Shown here piece after piece: positions 32,647 through 39,993 of a stretch of DNA of 64,000 nucleotides. The translations under genes were made by a program, and so were the position numbers. The notes below the pieces were generated by a model. The model saw nothing but the letters and a program-made list of their open reading frames with translations, was not told the DNA's origin and searched no databases. The stretch comes from Streptomyces sp. CBMA152. Its GTDB lineage: Bacteria > Actinomycetota > Actinomycetes > Streptomycetales > Streptomycetaceae. Where the stretch lies: contig NZ_MECJ01000019.1 of assembly GCF_014596475.1 (NCBI RefSeq), positions 83,412 through 147,411 of the forward strand, read 5' to 3'. How positions within the stretch are numbered: the stretch's first letter is position 1; each line of letters begins with the position of its first letter.

Positions 32647-32765
32647 TTCCGGCTGGCACAAGCGTGCACGGCACGAATGACGCGCGGCGGCCTGCGGAAC
32701 GGGGTGCTGGCACGAATGTGCCAAGCCGTTTCGTGCCAGCTCACAGCCCTGGGCAGGGCTGTGAG
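32647..32765. promoter_or_regulatory. Divergent promoter of the N-N locus with 33-bp inverted repeat and hairpin
   Basis: TTCCGGCTGGCACAA at 32647-32661 matches 17691-17705 exactly. CTGGCACGAA (32707-32716) and TTCGTGCCAG (32730-32739) form a perfect 10-bp inverted repeat spanning 33 bp, the same span as the site at 17697-17729. Next to it, CTCACAGCCCT (32740-32750) and AGGGCTGTGAG (32755-32765) form an 11-bp stem hairpin. The arrangement between ligase 2 and the exporter makes this the control point for both arms. Confidence 0.65.
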
Positions 32766-32841
32766 CAGTGGGTTTCATGGTGGCCATCACCTCCCCGAAA
32801 GCCTCCCCCCGACCCCGGTGTCCCCCGGAAGGAGCCCCGCC

Positions 32842-34086
32842 ATGGCGGCGAGCGACGAGCCCCTGCGCCGACGATTGCGCGAACTGCCCAGAAGCGCCTG
32901 GGTGATCTTCGCCGGAATGTTCCTCATCAAATTCGGCAATTTCCTCAACGTATTCCTGGTGCTTTTCCTCGTCTCGAAGGGTTTCTCCGCCTTCCAGGCG
33001 GGCGTCGCCCTCGGCACGGTCGGGCTCGGCGCCTTCGTCGGCAACGCGGTGGGCGGCGCGGTCGCCGACCGCTTCGGGCGGCGCACCGCGATCGCGGTGT
33101 CGATGTTCGGCTCCAGCGCGGCGACGGTGGCGGTACCGCTGACCGGCGGCCTGTACACCACGACCGCGCTTGTCGGCCTGGTCGGCGTCTTCGCGCAGCT
33201 CTACCGCCCGGCGGCGGGCGCGCTGCTGATCGACACGGTGGCGGAGGAGCGCCGGGTGACGGCGTTCGCGGTGCTGCGGCTCGCCATCAACGTCGGCATG
33301 GCGGTCGGCCCGCTGGTCGGCGGCCTGCTGAGCGGCTACTCGTACACGTACGTCTTCCTCGGCGACGCGCTCTTCTCCTTCGCCTTCGGCACGCTGGCGC
33401 TGCTCACGCTCCCGGCGGGGCGACCGGTCGCGCAGGACGTCCCGCCGGACGCCAAGTCGGCCTCGGGCAAGGGCGGTTACCGCGAGGTCTTCGCCGACCG
33501 GCCGTACCTCCTCTTCCTCGGCTCGATGGTCGCGGCGACCTTCGTGTACGGGCAGTCGACGGCCACGCTGCCGCTGCACGTCACGGACGCGGGCTTCGGC
33601 AACGGCGTCTACGGTCTGCTGCTCGGGCTCAACGCGCTGCTGTGCGTGGTCATCGAGCTGCCGCTCACCAAGTACACCGAGCGCCGCGACCCGCGCCGGG
33701 TGATCGCCGCCGGTCTGGTGCTGCTCGGCATCGGCATGGCGCTGACGGGGGCGATGAGCGCGGTGTGGCTGCTCGCGCTGACCGTGGCGATCTGGACGGT
33801 CGCCGAGACGGTCTACACCCCGATCGCCAACGCCTACCCCGCCGAGTTCTCGCCCGCCCATCTGCGCGGCCGCTACCAGGGCGCCGAGGGCATCGCCCAC
33901 ACCCTGGCCGGCGCGCTCGGCCCGGCCGTCGGCGGCCTGCTCTACAGCGTCTCGCCGCCGCTGCACTGGACGGTCTGCGGAGCCGTGGCCTGCGTGGGGG
34001 CGCTGCTGATCCTGGGCGCGAAGCCGCGTGTGCGGGAGGAGGTGTCGACGACGACGGAGCCGCTGACGGCCGCCGCCACCAACTGA
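32842..34086 (+). CDS. MFS drug/metabolite exporter, 12-helix type
   Basis: 414 residues with 12 predicted membrane helices. The motif A-like loop between helices 2 and 3 is seen as GGAVADRFGRRTAIAVS. The N-terminus is short and basic (RRRLRELPRSAWVIFAGMFLIKFGNF), like MdtH-type exporters. ATG at 32842 is preceded by GGAAGGAG. First gene of the rightward arm, so most likely it exports the product or a toxic intermediate of the locus. Confidence 0.9.
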   Translation: MAASDEPLRRRLRELPRSAWVIFAGMFLIKFGNFLNVFLVLFLVSKGFSAFQAGVALGTVGLGAFVGNAVGGAVADRFGRRTAIAVSMFGSSAATVAVPLTGGLYTTTALVGLVGVFAQLYRPAAGALLIDTVAEERRVTAFAVLRLAINVGMAVGPLVGGLLSGYSYTYVFLGDALFSFAFGTLALLTLPAGRPVAQDVPPDAKSASGKGGYREVFADRPYLLFLGSMVAATFVYGQSTATLPLHVTDAGFGNGVYGLLLGLNALLCVVIELPLTKYTERRDPRRVIAAGLVLLGIGMALTGAMSAVWLLALTVAIWTVAETVYTPIANAYPAEFSPAHLRGRYQGAEGIAHTLAGALGPAVGGLLYSVSPPLHWTVCGAVACVGALLILGAKPRVREEVSTTTEPLTAAATN

Positions 34087-34127
34087 CGTATCCAGCCAGC
34101 CAGTTCACTCACCGGAGAGCACACATC

Positions 34128-34763
34128 ATGACCACCGAGATCGCACCCGGGACCGGGATCACCCCCGAGTCCCAGTCCGTCCACCGCATCGACATCCCCT
34201 CGGCCACCGAGGACCCCGCCGCGTACGTCACCGCGCTGCTCGACGTCGCGGGCGAGCGCGACCCGTTCGACGTGCTGGCCAAGACGCCCGTCTGGGCGCG
34301 GCAGCTCTTCGCGGATCTGCCGACCGAGCTCGCCGAGACGGTGCCGGAGGAGGGCGAGTGGCCGGCCGCGTTCATCGTCGGCCACCTCTTCGACGTCGAC
34401 ATCGTCTACGGCTTCCGCTGGCGCCTGGTGGCCACCGAGGACAACCCCGTCTACCCCGGCTACGACGAGGCCCTGTGGGCCCCGCTGCCCCGGCTGCCGT
34501 TCCGCCAGATGCTCGACGCCTGGACCGGGCTGCGCGCCTCCAACGTGGCGCTGCTCGCGTCCCTGCCCGCCGCCGACTGGCAGCGCACCGGCCGCCACGG
34601 CGAGCAGGGCGGCGAAACGATGGAGGTCATGATCCGCAAGGTCATCGGCCACGACATCGCGCACATCAACCAGATCTACCGGGCGATCCGCCTGGTCCGC
34701 CAGGCGGCGGGTCTCGACGTGGCCGAGCTGGACGCCACGTACGAGTCGCTGGGCCTGCGCTGA
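34128..34763 (+). CDS. DinB-fold protein
   Basis: 211 residues. A DinB four-helix bundle is indicated by PAAFIVGHLFDVDIVYGFRWR (His about 86) and the late MIRKVIGHDIAHINQIYRAIRLVRQ with two further histidines, giving the three-His metal site of the family. DinB proteins include thiol-dependent S-transferases (with bacillithiol or mycothiol) and metal-dependent hydrolases. It has an N-terminal extension of about 45 residues. It begins 41 bases after the exporter, with an ACCGGAGAG ribosome-binding site. A detoxification or tailoring role is plausible but not determined. Confidence 0.85.
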   Translation: MTTEIAPGTGITPESQSVHRIDIPSATEDPAAYVTALLDVAGERDPFDVLAKTPVWARQLFADLPTELAETVPEEGEWPAAFIVGHLFDVDIVYGFRWRLVATEDNPVYPGYDEALWAPLPRLPFRQMLDAWTGLRASNVALLASLPAADWQRTGRHGEQGGETMEVMIRKVIGHDIAHINQIYRAIRLVRQAAGLDVAELDATYESLGLR

Positions 34764-34804
34764 CCCCTTTCGTATCCACTCAACTCACCGACAAGGAACA
34801 GAAG

Positions 34805-35581
34805 ATGACCACCGCTGCCCTGATACCGGCCCCCGGGACCATCACCTCCGTCGGCCCCGACCTGCGCGAAGAGCTGCGCGAGCGGCGTTACGCGCTGGTG
34901 TCGGCCAAGGACCTCACCCTGGACCCCGAGCTCGCGGCCGCGTTCGACGGCCTCCAGGAGTCCTGGGGCCGGCTCACGCCGGACGAGCACTTCGGCGGCG
35001 GCGACCGCGCCGTGCGCACCCGCCGCTACAGCGACTTCACGTACGTCCCCGCCACCGGCGAGCTCGCGCCGCTCGACCATGTCGCGTACTTCCAGAGCGA
35101 GGAGATGAACTCGTTCGTCGGCGGCGTGGTGCGCCACTTCGGCGACGTCGAGGAGTCGACGTACCGCAACCCGCTCTTCCAGGCGCTCGTACGGTACGAC
35201 TTCGACAACCTGCCGATCGAGGACGAGTACCGCGACCGCGCCTGGCAGTGCCAGATCCACCAGATCCGGATCGAGATCAACGCGGGCCAGTACAACGAGC
35301 TGGTGCCCGAGGGCATCCACTCCGACGGCTACCCGTGGGCGGGCCTGCACCTGATCTCGCGCGTGGACGTCGAGGGCGGCCACAGCACGGTGTTCACCTG
35401 GGAGGAGGAGCCGCTGGCCAAGGCGACGTTCCTGACCCCGCTCGACTCGCTGATCTTCGAGGACCGGGCGATGAAGCACCACGTCACCGGCCTGAGCGCG
35501 GCCGAGGACAAGGGCGGCTACCGCGACGTCCTGGCGATCTCGTTCTCGCTGCCGGGCTCGCCGTACGAGACGCTGGTCTGA
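34805..35581 (+). CDS. 2-oxoglutarate/Fe(II) dioxygenase of the IDO-like family
   Basis: 258 residues. The iron facial triad is H172-x-D174 in PEGIHSDGYPWAGLHLISR and a distal His (225 or 226) in DRAMKHHVTGL. Overall layout matches the PF10014 family, which includes the L-isoleucine 4-hydroxylase IDO and related free amino acid hydroxylases. It therefore probably hydroxylates a free amino acid or short peptide of this pathway. Separated from DinB by 41 bases and overlapping the GNAT gene by one base (TGATG). Confidence 0.9.
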   Translation: MTTAALIPAPGTITSVGPDLREELRERRYALVSAKDLTLDPELAAAFDGLQESWGRLTPDEHFGGGDRAVRTRRYSDFTYVPATGELAPLDHVAYFQSEEMNSFVGGVVRHFGDVEESTYRNPLFQALVRYDFDNLPIEDEYRDRAWQCQIHQIRIEINAGQYNELVPEGIHSDGYPWAGLHLISRVDVEGGHSTVFTWEEEPLAKATFLTPLDSLIFEDRAMKHHVTGLSAAEDKGGYRDVLAISFSLPGSPYETLV

Positions 35582-36030
35582 TGAGCGCGGCGGTACTGGC
35601 GCTCGCGCCGCAGGCGGTCTCCGCGCCGATGTCGGCCTCGGACGTCCCGCAGGTGATCGCGCTGCTGCGGGCGGCACCGCAGACCGCGTACTGCGAGTGG
35701 GAGAACGAATCGCTCCTGCGGGCCCACCTGGCCCACTCGGCCGAGCTGTGCCGGGTGGTCCGGGACCCGGCGGGCCGGGTCGTCGGCGCGCTGCTCGCGG
35801 GCAGCTTCGGGGTACGCGGCAGCATCAGCCACGCCGTGGTCACCCCGACCCACCGCCAGGCGGGCCTGGCCCGCCTGATGGCCCGCGACGCCCTGACGGC
35901 CTTCCGCGCCCGAGGCGTACGCCGAGTCCACCTGGCCGTCCTGGACGGCAACCCGGCGGCGGCCGCGCTGTGGACGGCCGTGGGCTTCCGCCCGGCGCTG
36001 GGGGAGAGGACGTACGAGTGCGACCTGTAG
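35581..36030 (+). CDS. GNAT-family N-acetyltransferase
   Basis: 149 residues. The acetyl-CoA binding block is VVTPTHRQAGLARLMARDALTAFRARGVRRVHLAVLDGNPAAAALWTAVGF, the classic GNAT motif A to B run. The first 20 residues are an extra segment before the fold. In a biosynthetic locus next to transport genes it could acetylate the product as self-protection or as a tailoring step. Starts at 35581, sharing one base with the dioxygenase stop, and its end overlaps the AzlC start by 13 bases. Confidence 0.9.
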   Translation: MSAAVLALAPQAVSAPMSASDVPQVIALLRAAPQTAYCEWENESLLRAHLAHSAELCRVVRDPAGRVVGALLAGSFGVRGSISHAVVTPTHRQAGLARLMARDALTAFRARGVRRVHLAVLDGNPAAAALWTAVGFRPALGERTYECDL

Positions 36031-36794
36031 AAGCCGTACCGGTCCCCGGGGGACTCGCCCCCGGGGCCGGGCGGGCCCCCCGCCCACTCGCCACCGGCCT
36101 CGCCCAGGCCGTCCCCGTCATGCTCGGCTACGTACCCGTCGCCTTCGCCTTCGGCGTCCTCGGCCACACCGCAGGCCTCCCCGGCTGGGCCCTGATCGGC
36201 ATGTCCCTGTTCGTGTACGGAGGTTCATCCCAGTTCGCCGCCCTCCAGCTCATAGGAGTCGGCGCGGCCCCGTACGCCATCGTCCTCACCACCTTCGTGG
36301 TGAACCTCCGCCACCTCCTGCTCTCGGCAGCCGTCGCCCCCCGCCTGGCCGCATGGCGACGGCGTGAACAGGCCCTGTTCGCCTATGAGTTGACGGACGA
36401 GGCGTTCGCCGTGCACTCGGCGCAGTACGGCGAGCGACCCCACCGCCCCAAGGCCGAGGTGCTGAGCTTCAACCTCGCCGTACACGCCTCCTGGGTGGCG
36501 GGCACCGTCGCGGGCGTACTGGCCGGAGACCTGGTCACCGACGTACGCGCGCTCGGCCTCGACTACGCGCTGCCCGCCATGTTCATGGCCCTGCTCGCGG
36601 CCGGGATCGTCACGGACCGGCGCCAGCTGGCGGTCGCGGCGGTGGCGGGCGGCGGCGCGGTCGTCCTGACGCTGCTGGGCCTCCAGTACTGGGCGGTGCT
36701 GGTCGCGGCGGCGCTGGCGGCGACCTTCGGCCTGGCGATCGCGCCGAGCGAACCGGCAGAGGACCCGACCCAGAACGAAAGAACCCTCCAATGA
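36018..36794 (+). CDS. azlC: AzlC-family amino acid exporter subunit
   Basis: 258 residues from a GTG inside the end of the GNAT gene. The AzlC signature is visible: GLAQAVPVMLGYVPVAFAFGVLGHTAGLPGWALIGMSLFVYGGSSQFAALQLIG, then FVVNLRHLLLSAAVAPRLA. AzlCD systems export branched-chain amino acids and amino acid analogues; azl mutants were first found as resistant to 4-azaleucine. Together with AzlD (36791-37117) it forms a complete exporter. In this locus it may export the product or a toxic amino acid-like intermediate. Confidence 0.92.
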   Translation: MRPVEAVPVPGGLAPGAGRAPRPLATGLAQAVPVMLGYVPVAFAFGVLGHTAGLPGWALIGMSLFVYGGSSQFAALQLIGVGAAPYAIVLTTFVVNLRHLLLSAAVAPRLAAWRRREQALFAYELTDEAFAVHSAQYGERPHRPKAEVLSFNLAVHASWVAGTVAGVLAGDLVTDVRALGLDYALPAMFMALLAAGIVTDRRQLAVAAVAGGGAVVLTLLGLQYWAVLVAAALAATFGLAIAPSEPAEDPTQNERTLQ

Positions 36795-37117
36795 GCCAGC
36801 TCACCCTCGCCCTCACGATCGCCGGAATGGCCGCCGTGACCTTCGGCCCCCGGCTGCTGCCCACGCTCTTCCTGGCGGCGGCGCGACTGCCCCGCCCGGT
36901 GGTGGTGTGGCTGCGCCAGGTCCCCCCGGCGGTCATCGCCGCGCTGCTCGCGCCCTCGCTGTTCGTACCGTCGGGCCACCTAGACGTCGGCCCGACCAAC
37001 TACGGCCTCTGGCTGGCCGTTCCCACCCTGTTCCTGGCCTGGCGGACCCGGAACTTCTACCTCACGATCGCCTTCGGCATCGGCGCACTGGCCGCGCTCC
37101 GGCTGGTCACCGCATGA
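36791..37117 (+). CDS. azlD: AzlD-family small transporter subunit
   Basis: 108 residues with four hydrophobic helices; ATGA overlap with AzlC. Typical AzlD features: MAAVTFGPRLLPTLFLAAARLPRPVVVWLRQVPPAVIAALLAPSLF, followed by WLAVPTLFLAWRTRNFYLTIAFGIGALAALRL. It is the obligatory partner of AzlC. Last gene of the rightward arm; the next gene, an ECF sigma factor, is convergent and unrelated. Confidence 0.92.
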   Translation: MSQLTLALTIAGMAAVTFGPRLLPTLFLAAARLPRPVVVWLRQVPPAVIAALLAPSLFVPSGHLDVGPTNYGLWLAVPTLFLAWRTRNFYLTIAFGIGALAALRLVTA

Positions 37118-37189
37118 CACGTGACCAGCCGGAGCGGGCTCTCCTGGACTCCCCGGACCGGTCGGCGTGGCTCGGGGTTCAGGACACGC

Positions 37190-38104
37190 CTACGCGTCCG
37201 GTACGTGAAGGAGCTTGTCCGGGTTACGGATCGCGTCCACGGAAGTGATCCGGCCGCCATCGACGGTGATCGCCACGATCGTCCGGGCACCGTCCCAGTG
37301 CCACAGGGCAAGACCGGGCGCGCCGTTGACATGGGCCAGGCGCAGCCCGTCCGGCGGGACATGGACCCGGGTGAGCGCGATGAGGCCGCGCGCGACACTC
37401 TCCGCCCCCCGCACGATCCCCCGCAGCGCCGTCACCTTCCCGCCGCCGTCACCGCGCCAGACCACTCCGGGGTCGAGCAGTGCGACCAGCCGCTCCAGAT
37501 CGCCCTCCTGGCACGCCTTGCCGAACGCGCTGACCAGTTCCCGCTGGCGGGCGTACCCGGCGGGGTGGTGCGGACGGCTGCTGTCGACATGGCGGCGGGC
37601 CCGGGACGCCAACTGGCGTACGGCCGCCGGGGTACGGCCCACGACGCCCGCGACCTCCTCGAAGGGCAGCCCGAACACGTCGTGCAGCAGGAACGCGGTG
37701 CGCTGCGCGGGCGACAGCTCGTCCAGGACGATCATCAGCGCCATCGACACCGACTCGTCCAGCGTGACCCGGTCGGCGGGGTCCTGCTCGTCCGGCGCGT
37801 GCTCGACCAGCGGCTCGGGCAGCCACGTACCGACGTACCGCTCACGCCGTACGCGCGCGCTCCCCAGCGCGTCCAGGGCGAGACGCCCCACGGTCGTCGT
37901 CAGCCAGGCCCGCAGATCCCGTACGGCCCCGGGGTCCTTGAGGCCGCGCAGCCGCAGCCACGCCTCCTGGACGCAGTCCTCCGCCTCGGCGAGGCACCCG
38001 GTCGTCGTGTACGCGACCCGCAGCAGCCGGGGCCGCTCCCGCTCGAAGGCCCGGGCCAGACCGTCCTCGCTCGACAGCGGGCCGCGCCCACCGACCGTGC
38101 TCAC
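37190..38104 (-). CDS. ECF RNA polymerase sigma factor with SnoaL-like C-terminal domain (SigJ type)
   Basis: 304 residues. Region 2 is seen in AFERERPRLLRVAYTTTGCLAEAEDCVQEAWLRL, region 4 in LDELSPAQRTAFLLHDVFGLPFEEVAGVVGRTPAAVRQLASRARRHV, and after about residue 190 a SnoaL/NTF2-like domain (LVSAFGKACQEGDLERLVALLDPGVVWRGD). This fused domain modulates activity in SigJ/ECF41-like factors and replaces a separate anti-sigma. It starts with a GTG overlapping the stop of the NmrA-like gene (GTGA), so the two are cotranscribed and probably act together in a stress response. Confidence 0.92.
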   Translation of the reverse strand: MSTVGGRGPLSSEDGLARAFERERPRLLRVAYTTTGCLAEAEDCVQEAWLRLRGLKDPGAVRDLRAWLTTTVGRLALDALGSARVRRERYVGTWLPEPLVEHAPDEQDPADRVTLDESVSMALMIVLDELSPAQRTAFLLHDVFGLPFEEVAGVVGRTPAAVRQLASRARRHVDSSRPHHPAGYARQRELVSAFGKACQEGDLERLVALLDPGVVWRGDGGGKVTALRGIVRGAESVARGLIALTRVHVPPDGLRLAHVNGAPGLALWHWDGARTIVAITVDGGRITSVDAIRNPDKLLHVPDA

Positions 38105-38877
38105 CGCAGCCCCGCGACGCTCGCCCACACCTGTTCGGTGCGCAGCCACTCCCCGAACGACATGGTGCCGCGTACGTCCGGTTTCTCCACGGTGAGCGCG
38201 CCCGACCGCAGCGCCTGGCCCACGGGCCCCGGCAGCGGCACCGGCATCAGGACCGCCTTGCGGCCCGTCACCGTGCGCCAGACCCGCGCCATCTCCCGTA
38301 CGTCGGTGTCCTCGGGCCCGCAGACCTCGATACGTCCCCGGTGCGGCACCCCCTCCGCCACATCGGCGACCACCCAGGCGGCCTCCATGCAGGCGACCGT
38401 CCGCAGGCGTGCCCTGGGCACCGGCACCACGCCCCATTTGGCGGCGGACGAGAGCGCCGAGGCGAGCAGTTCATGGAACTGGGTGGCCCGCACAATCGTC
38501 CACGGCACGCGTCCCTCGCGTACCACCCACTCCTGCTCGGCCTTGGTCTGCAGATATCCCATCGGCACCATGTCGCAGCCCACGATCGAGACGCACACAT
38601 GGTGCTGCACGCCGACCGCGCGGGCGGCGGCCAGCAGCCGCCGCGAGCCGTCGACGAGCGTCCGGGCCGCTCCCTTGGCGGACCCGTGCGCGTTGGACGC
38701 GTCCACCACGACCTCGCACCCCGACAGGGCGTCGATCAGCCCTTCACCGGTGGTCAGATCGACCTTGTAATCCGGGGACCGACGGCTCAAAACCCGCACC
38801 CGGTGCCCCCGCGTACGCAACTCCTCGGCGACGCGGCTACCCAGCGTCCCCGTCCCTCCCGCAATGGCGATGTCCAT
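38101..38877 (-). CDS. NmrA/SDR-type NAD(P)-binding protein
   Basis: 258 residues. N-terminal Rossmann motif MDIAIAGGTGTLGSRVAEEL (GxxGxxG), acid/basic specificity stretch RGHRVRVLSRRS, then VGVQHHVCVSIVGCD and YLQTKAEQEWVVREGRVPWTIVRATQFHELL typical of NmrA-like atypical short-chain dehydrogenases. It precedes and overlaps the ECF sigma gene; SigJ-type sigma factors are commonly paired with such a redox gene. It may be a target or modulator of the sigma factor. ATG at 38877 starts directly at the Rossmann fold. Confidence 0.9.
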   Translation of the reverse strand: MDIAIAGGTGTLGSRVAEELRTRGHRVRVLSRRSPDYKVDLTTGEGLIDALSGCEVVVDASNAHGSAKGAARTLVDGSRRLLAAARAVGVQHHVCVSIVGCDMVPMGYLQTKAEQEWVVREGRVPWTIVRATQFHELLASALSSAAKWGVVPVPRARLRTVACMEAAWVVADVAEGVPHRGRIEVCGPEDTDVREMARVWRTVTGRKAVLMPVPLPGPVGQALRSGALTVEKPDVRGTMSFGEWLRTEQVWASVAGLR

Positions 38878-38966
38878 GTCCCTAGGACGACGCGCCGCCC
38901 CGGGATGTGACAAGCACGAACCGCGCCCCCGGTTGGTACCCGAGCCGATGCTGCCCCCTGTACCTA

Positions 38967-39016
38967 CAGGGGCGCCGGGAACTGCGCGACAAGCCCCCAC
39001 CGGCCCGCAGACAAAC
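38967..39016. repeat. Interspersed GC-rich repeat, single copy
   Basis: Single direct copy of the core (with one G to C change, GGGGCGCCGGGAACTGCGCG) and the trailing CCCCCACCGGCCCGCAGAC. It fills most of the gap between the NmrA-like gene and the end of the cation efflux gene. Confidence 0.75.
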
Positions 39017-39018
39017 GC

Positions 39019-39981
39019 TCACCCATGCAGGGCACCGGCGGCCTCCGCATGCCCCTCGGGCTCCAGCTGAATGGTCGAGTGGGCAACATCGAAGTGCTCC
39101 CCCACGCACCGCTGCAACCGCCGCAACAACTCCCCGTACCCGTCAACAAGCGCCGCCTCCTTGACCACCACGTGCACGGTGAGCACAGGCATCCCGGACG
39201 TCACGGTCCAGCCATGCAGATCGTGAACGTCGACCACACCCCGCTCCTCCAGCAAATGCGCGCGGACCACCGCGAGGTCCACATCCTCCGGCGTCGCCTC
39301 CAGCAGCACCCGCACGGAATCCCGCAGCAACCCGTACGCCCGCGGCACGATCAGCAGCCCGATCACGATGGAGGCGATCGGGTCGGCCGCCTGCCAGCCG
39401 GTCAGCAGGATGACCAGACCGCCGACGATCACCGCGACCGAGCCGAGCGCGTCGCCGAGTACTTCCAGATACGCGCCGCGCAGATTGAGGCTCTGGTCCT
39501 TGGCGTCCCGCAGCAGCCACAGCCCGACCATGTTCGCCGCGAGCCCGCCCACCGCGACCGCGAACATCAGCCCGCCCTTGACCTCGACCGGCTCCGCGAA
39601 CCGACCGATCGCCGACCACAGCACCCACACGAAGATCCCGACGAGCAGCAGCGCGTTCAGGACCGCCGAGAAGATCTCGACCCGGTAGAAGCCGAAGGTG
39701 CGGCGCGGGGTCGGGGCGCGCTGGGCGAGCGTGATCGCGCCGAGCGCGAGCGAGACGCCGACCGCGTCGGTGAGGCTGTGCGCGGCGTCGGCCAGCAGCG
39801 CGAGCGAGCCGGAGATCAGCGCGCCGACCACCTGGATGACGGTGATCGACGCGCTGATGCCGATGGTCCACAGCAGCCGGCTGCGGAACGTGCCGGTGAG
39901 GGTGCCCGAGGCCGAGGATGGGGGTCCCTCCCTGTTCGAGCGAAGCCGAGAACTCGGGGGAGGTCCGTGGTCATGGCCCAT
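39019..39981 (-). CDS. Cation diffusion facilitator (ZitB/CzcD-like) metal efflux protein
   Basis: 320 residues, six predicted helices. The His-rich start MGHDHGPP and the metal sites HSLTDA (helix II, after SLALLADAA) and LGDALGS (helix V) are those of zinc-type CDF proteins; a cytoplasmic C-terminal domain (DVDLAVVRAHLLEERGVVDVHDLHGWTVTSGMPVLTVHVVV) follows from about residue 230. It exports Zn, Co or similar ions in exchange for protons. The gene lies 12 bases after the geosmin synthase on the same strand, so readthrough expression is possible. Confidence 0.93.
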   Translation of the reverse strand: MGHDHGPPPSSRLRSNREGPPSSASGTLTGTFRSRLLWTIGISASITVIQVVGALISGSLALLADAAHSLTDAVGVSLALGAITLAQRAPTPRRTFGFYRVEIFSAVLNALLLVGIFVWVLWSAIGRFAEPVEVKGGLMFAVAVGGLAANMVGLWLLRDAKDQSLNLRGAYLEVLGDALGSVAVIVGGLVILLTGWQAADPIASIVIGLLIVPRAYGLLRDSVRVLLEATPEDVDLAVVRAHLLEERGVVDVHDLHGWTVTSGMPVLTVHVVVKEAALVDGYGELLRRLQRCVGEHFDVAHSTIQLEPEGHAEAAGALHG

Positions 39982-39993
39982 GCCGCAAGTCGA

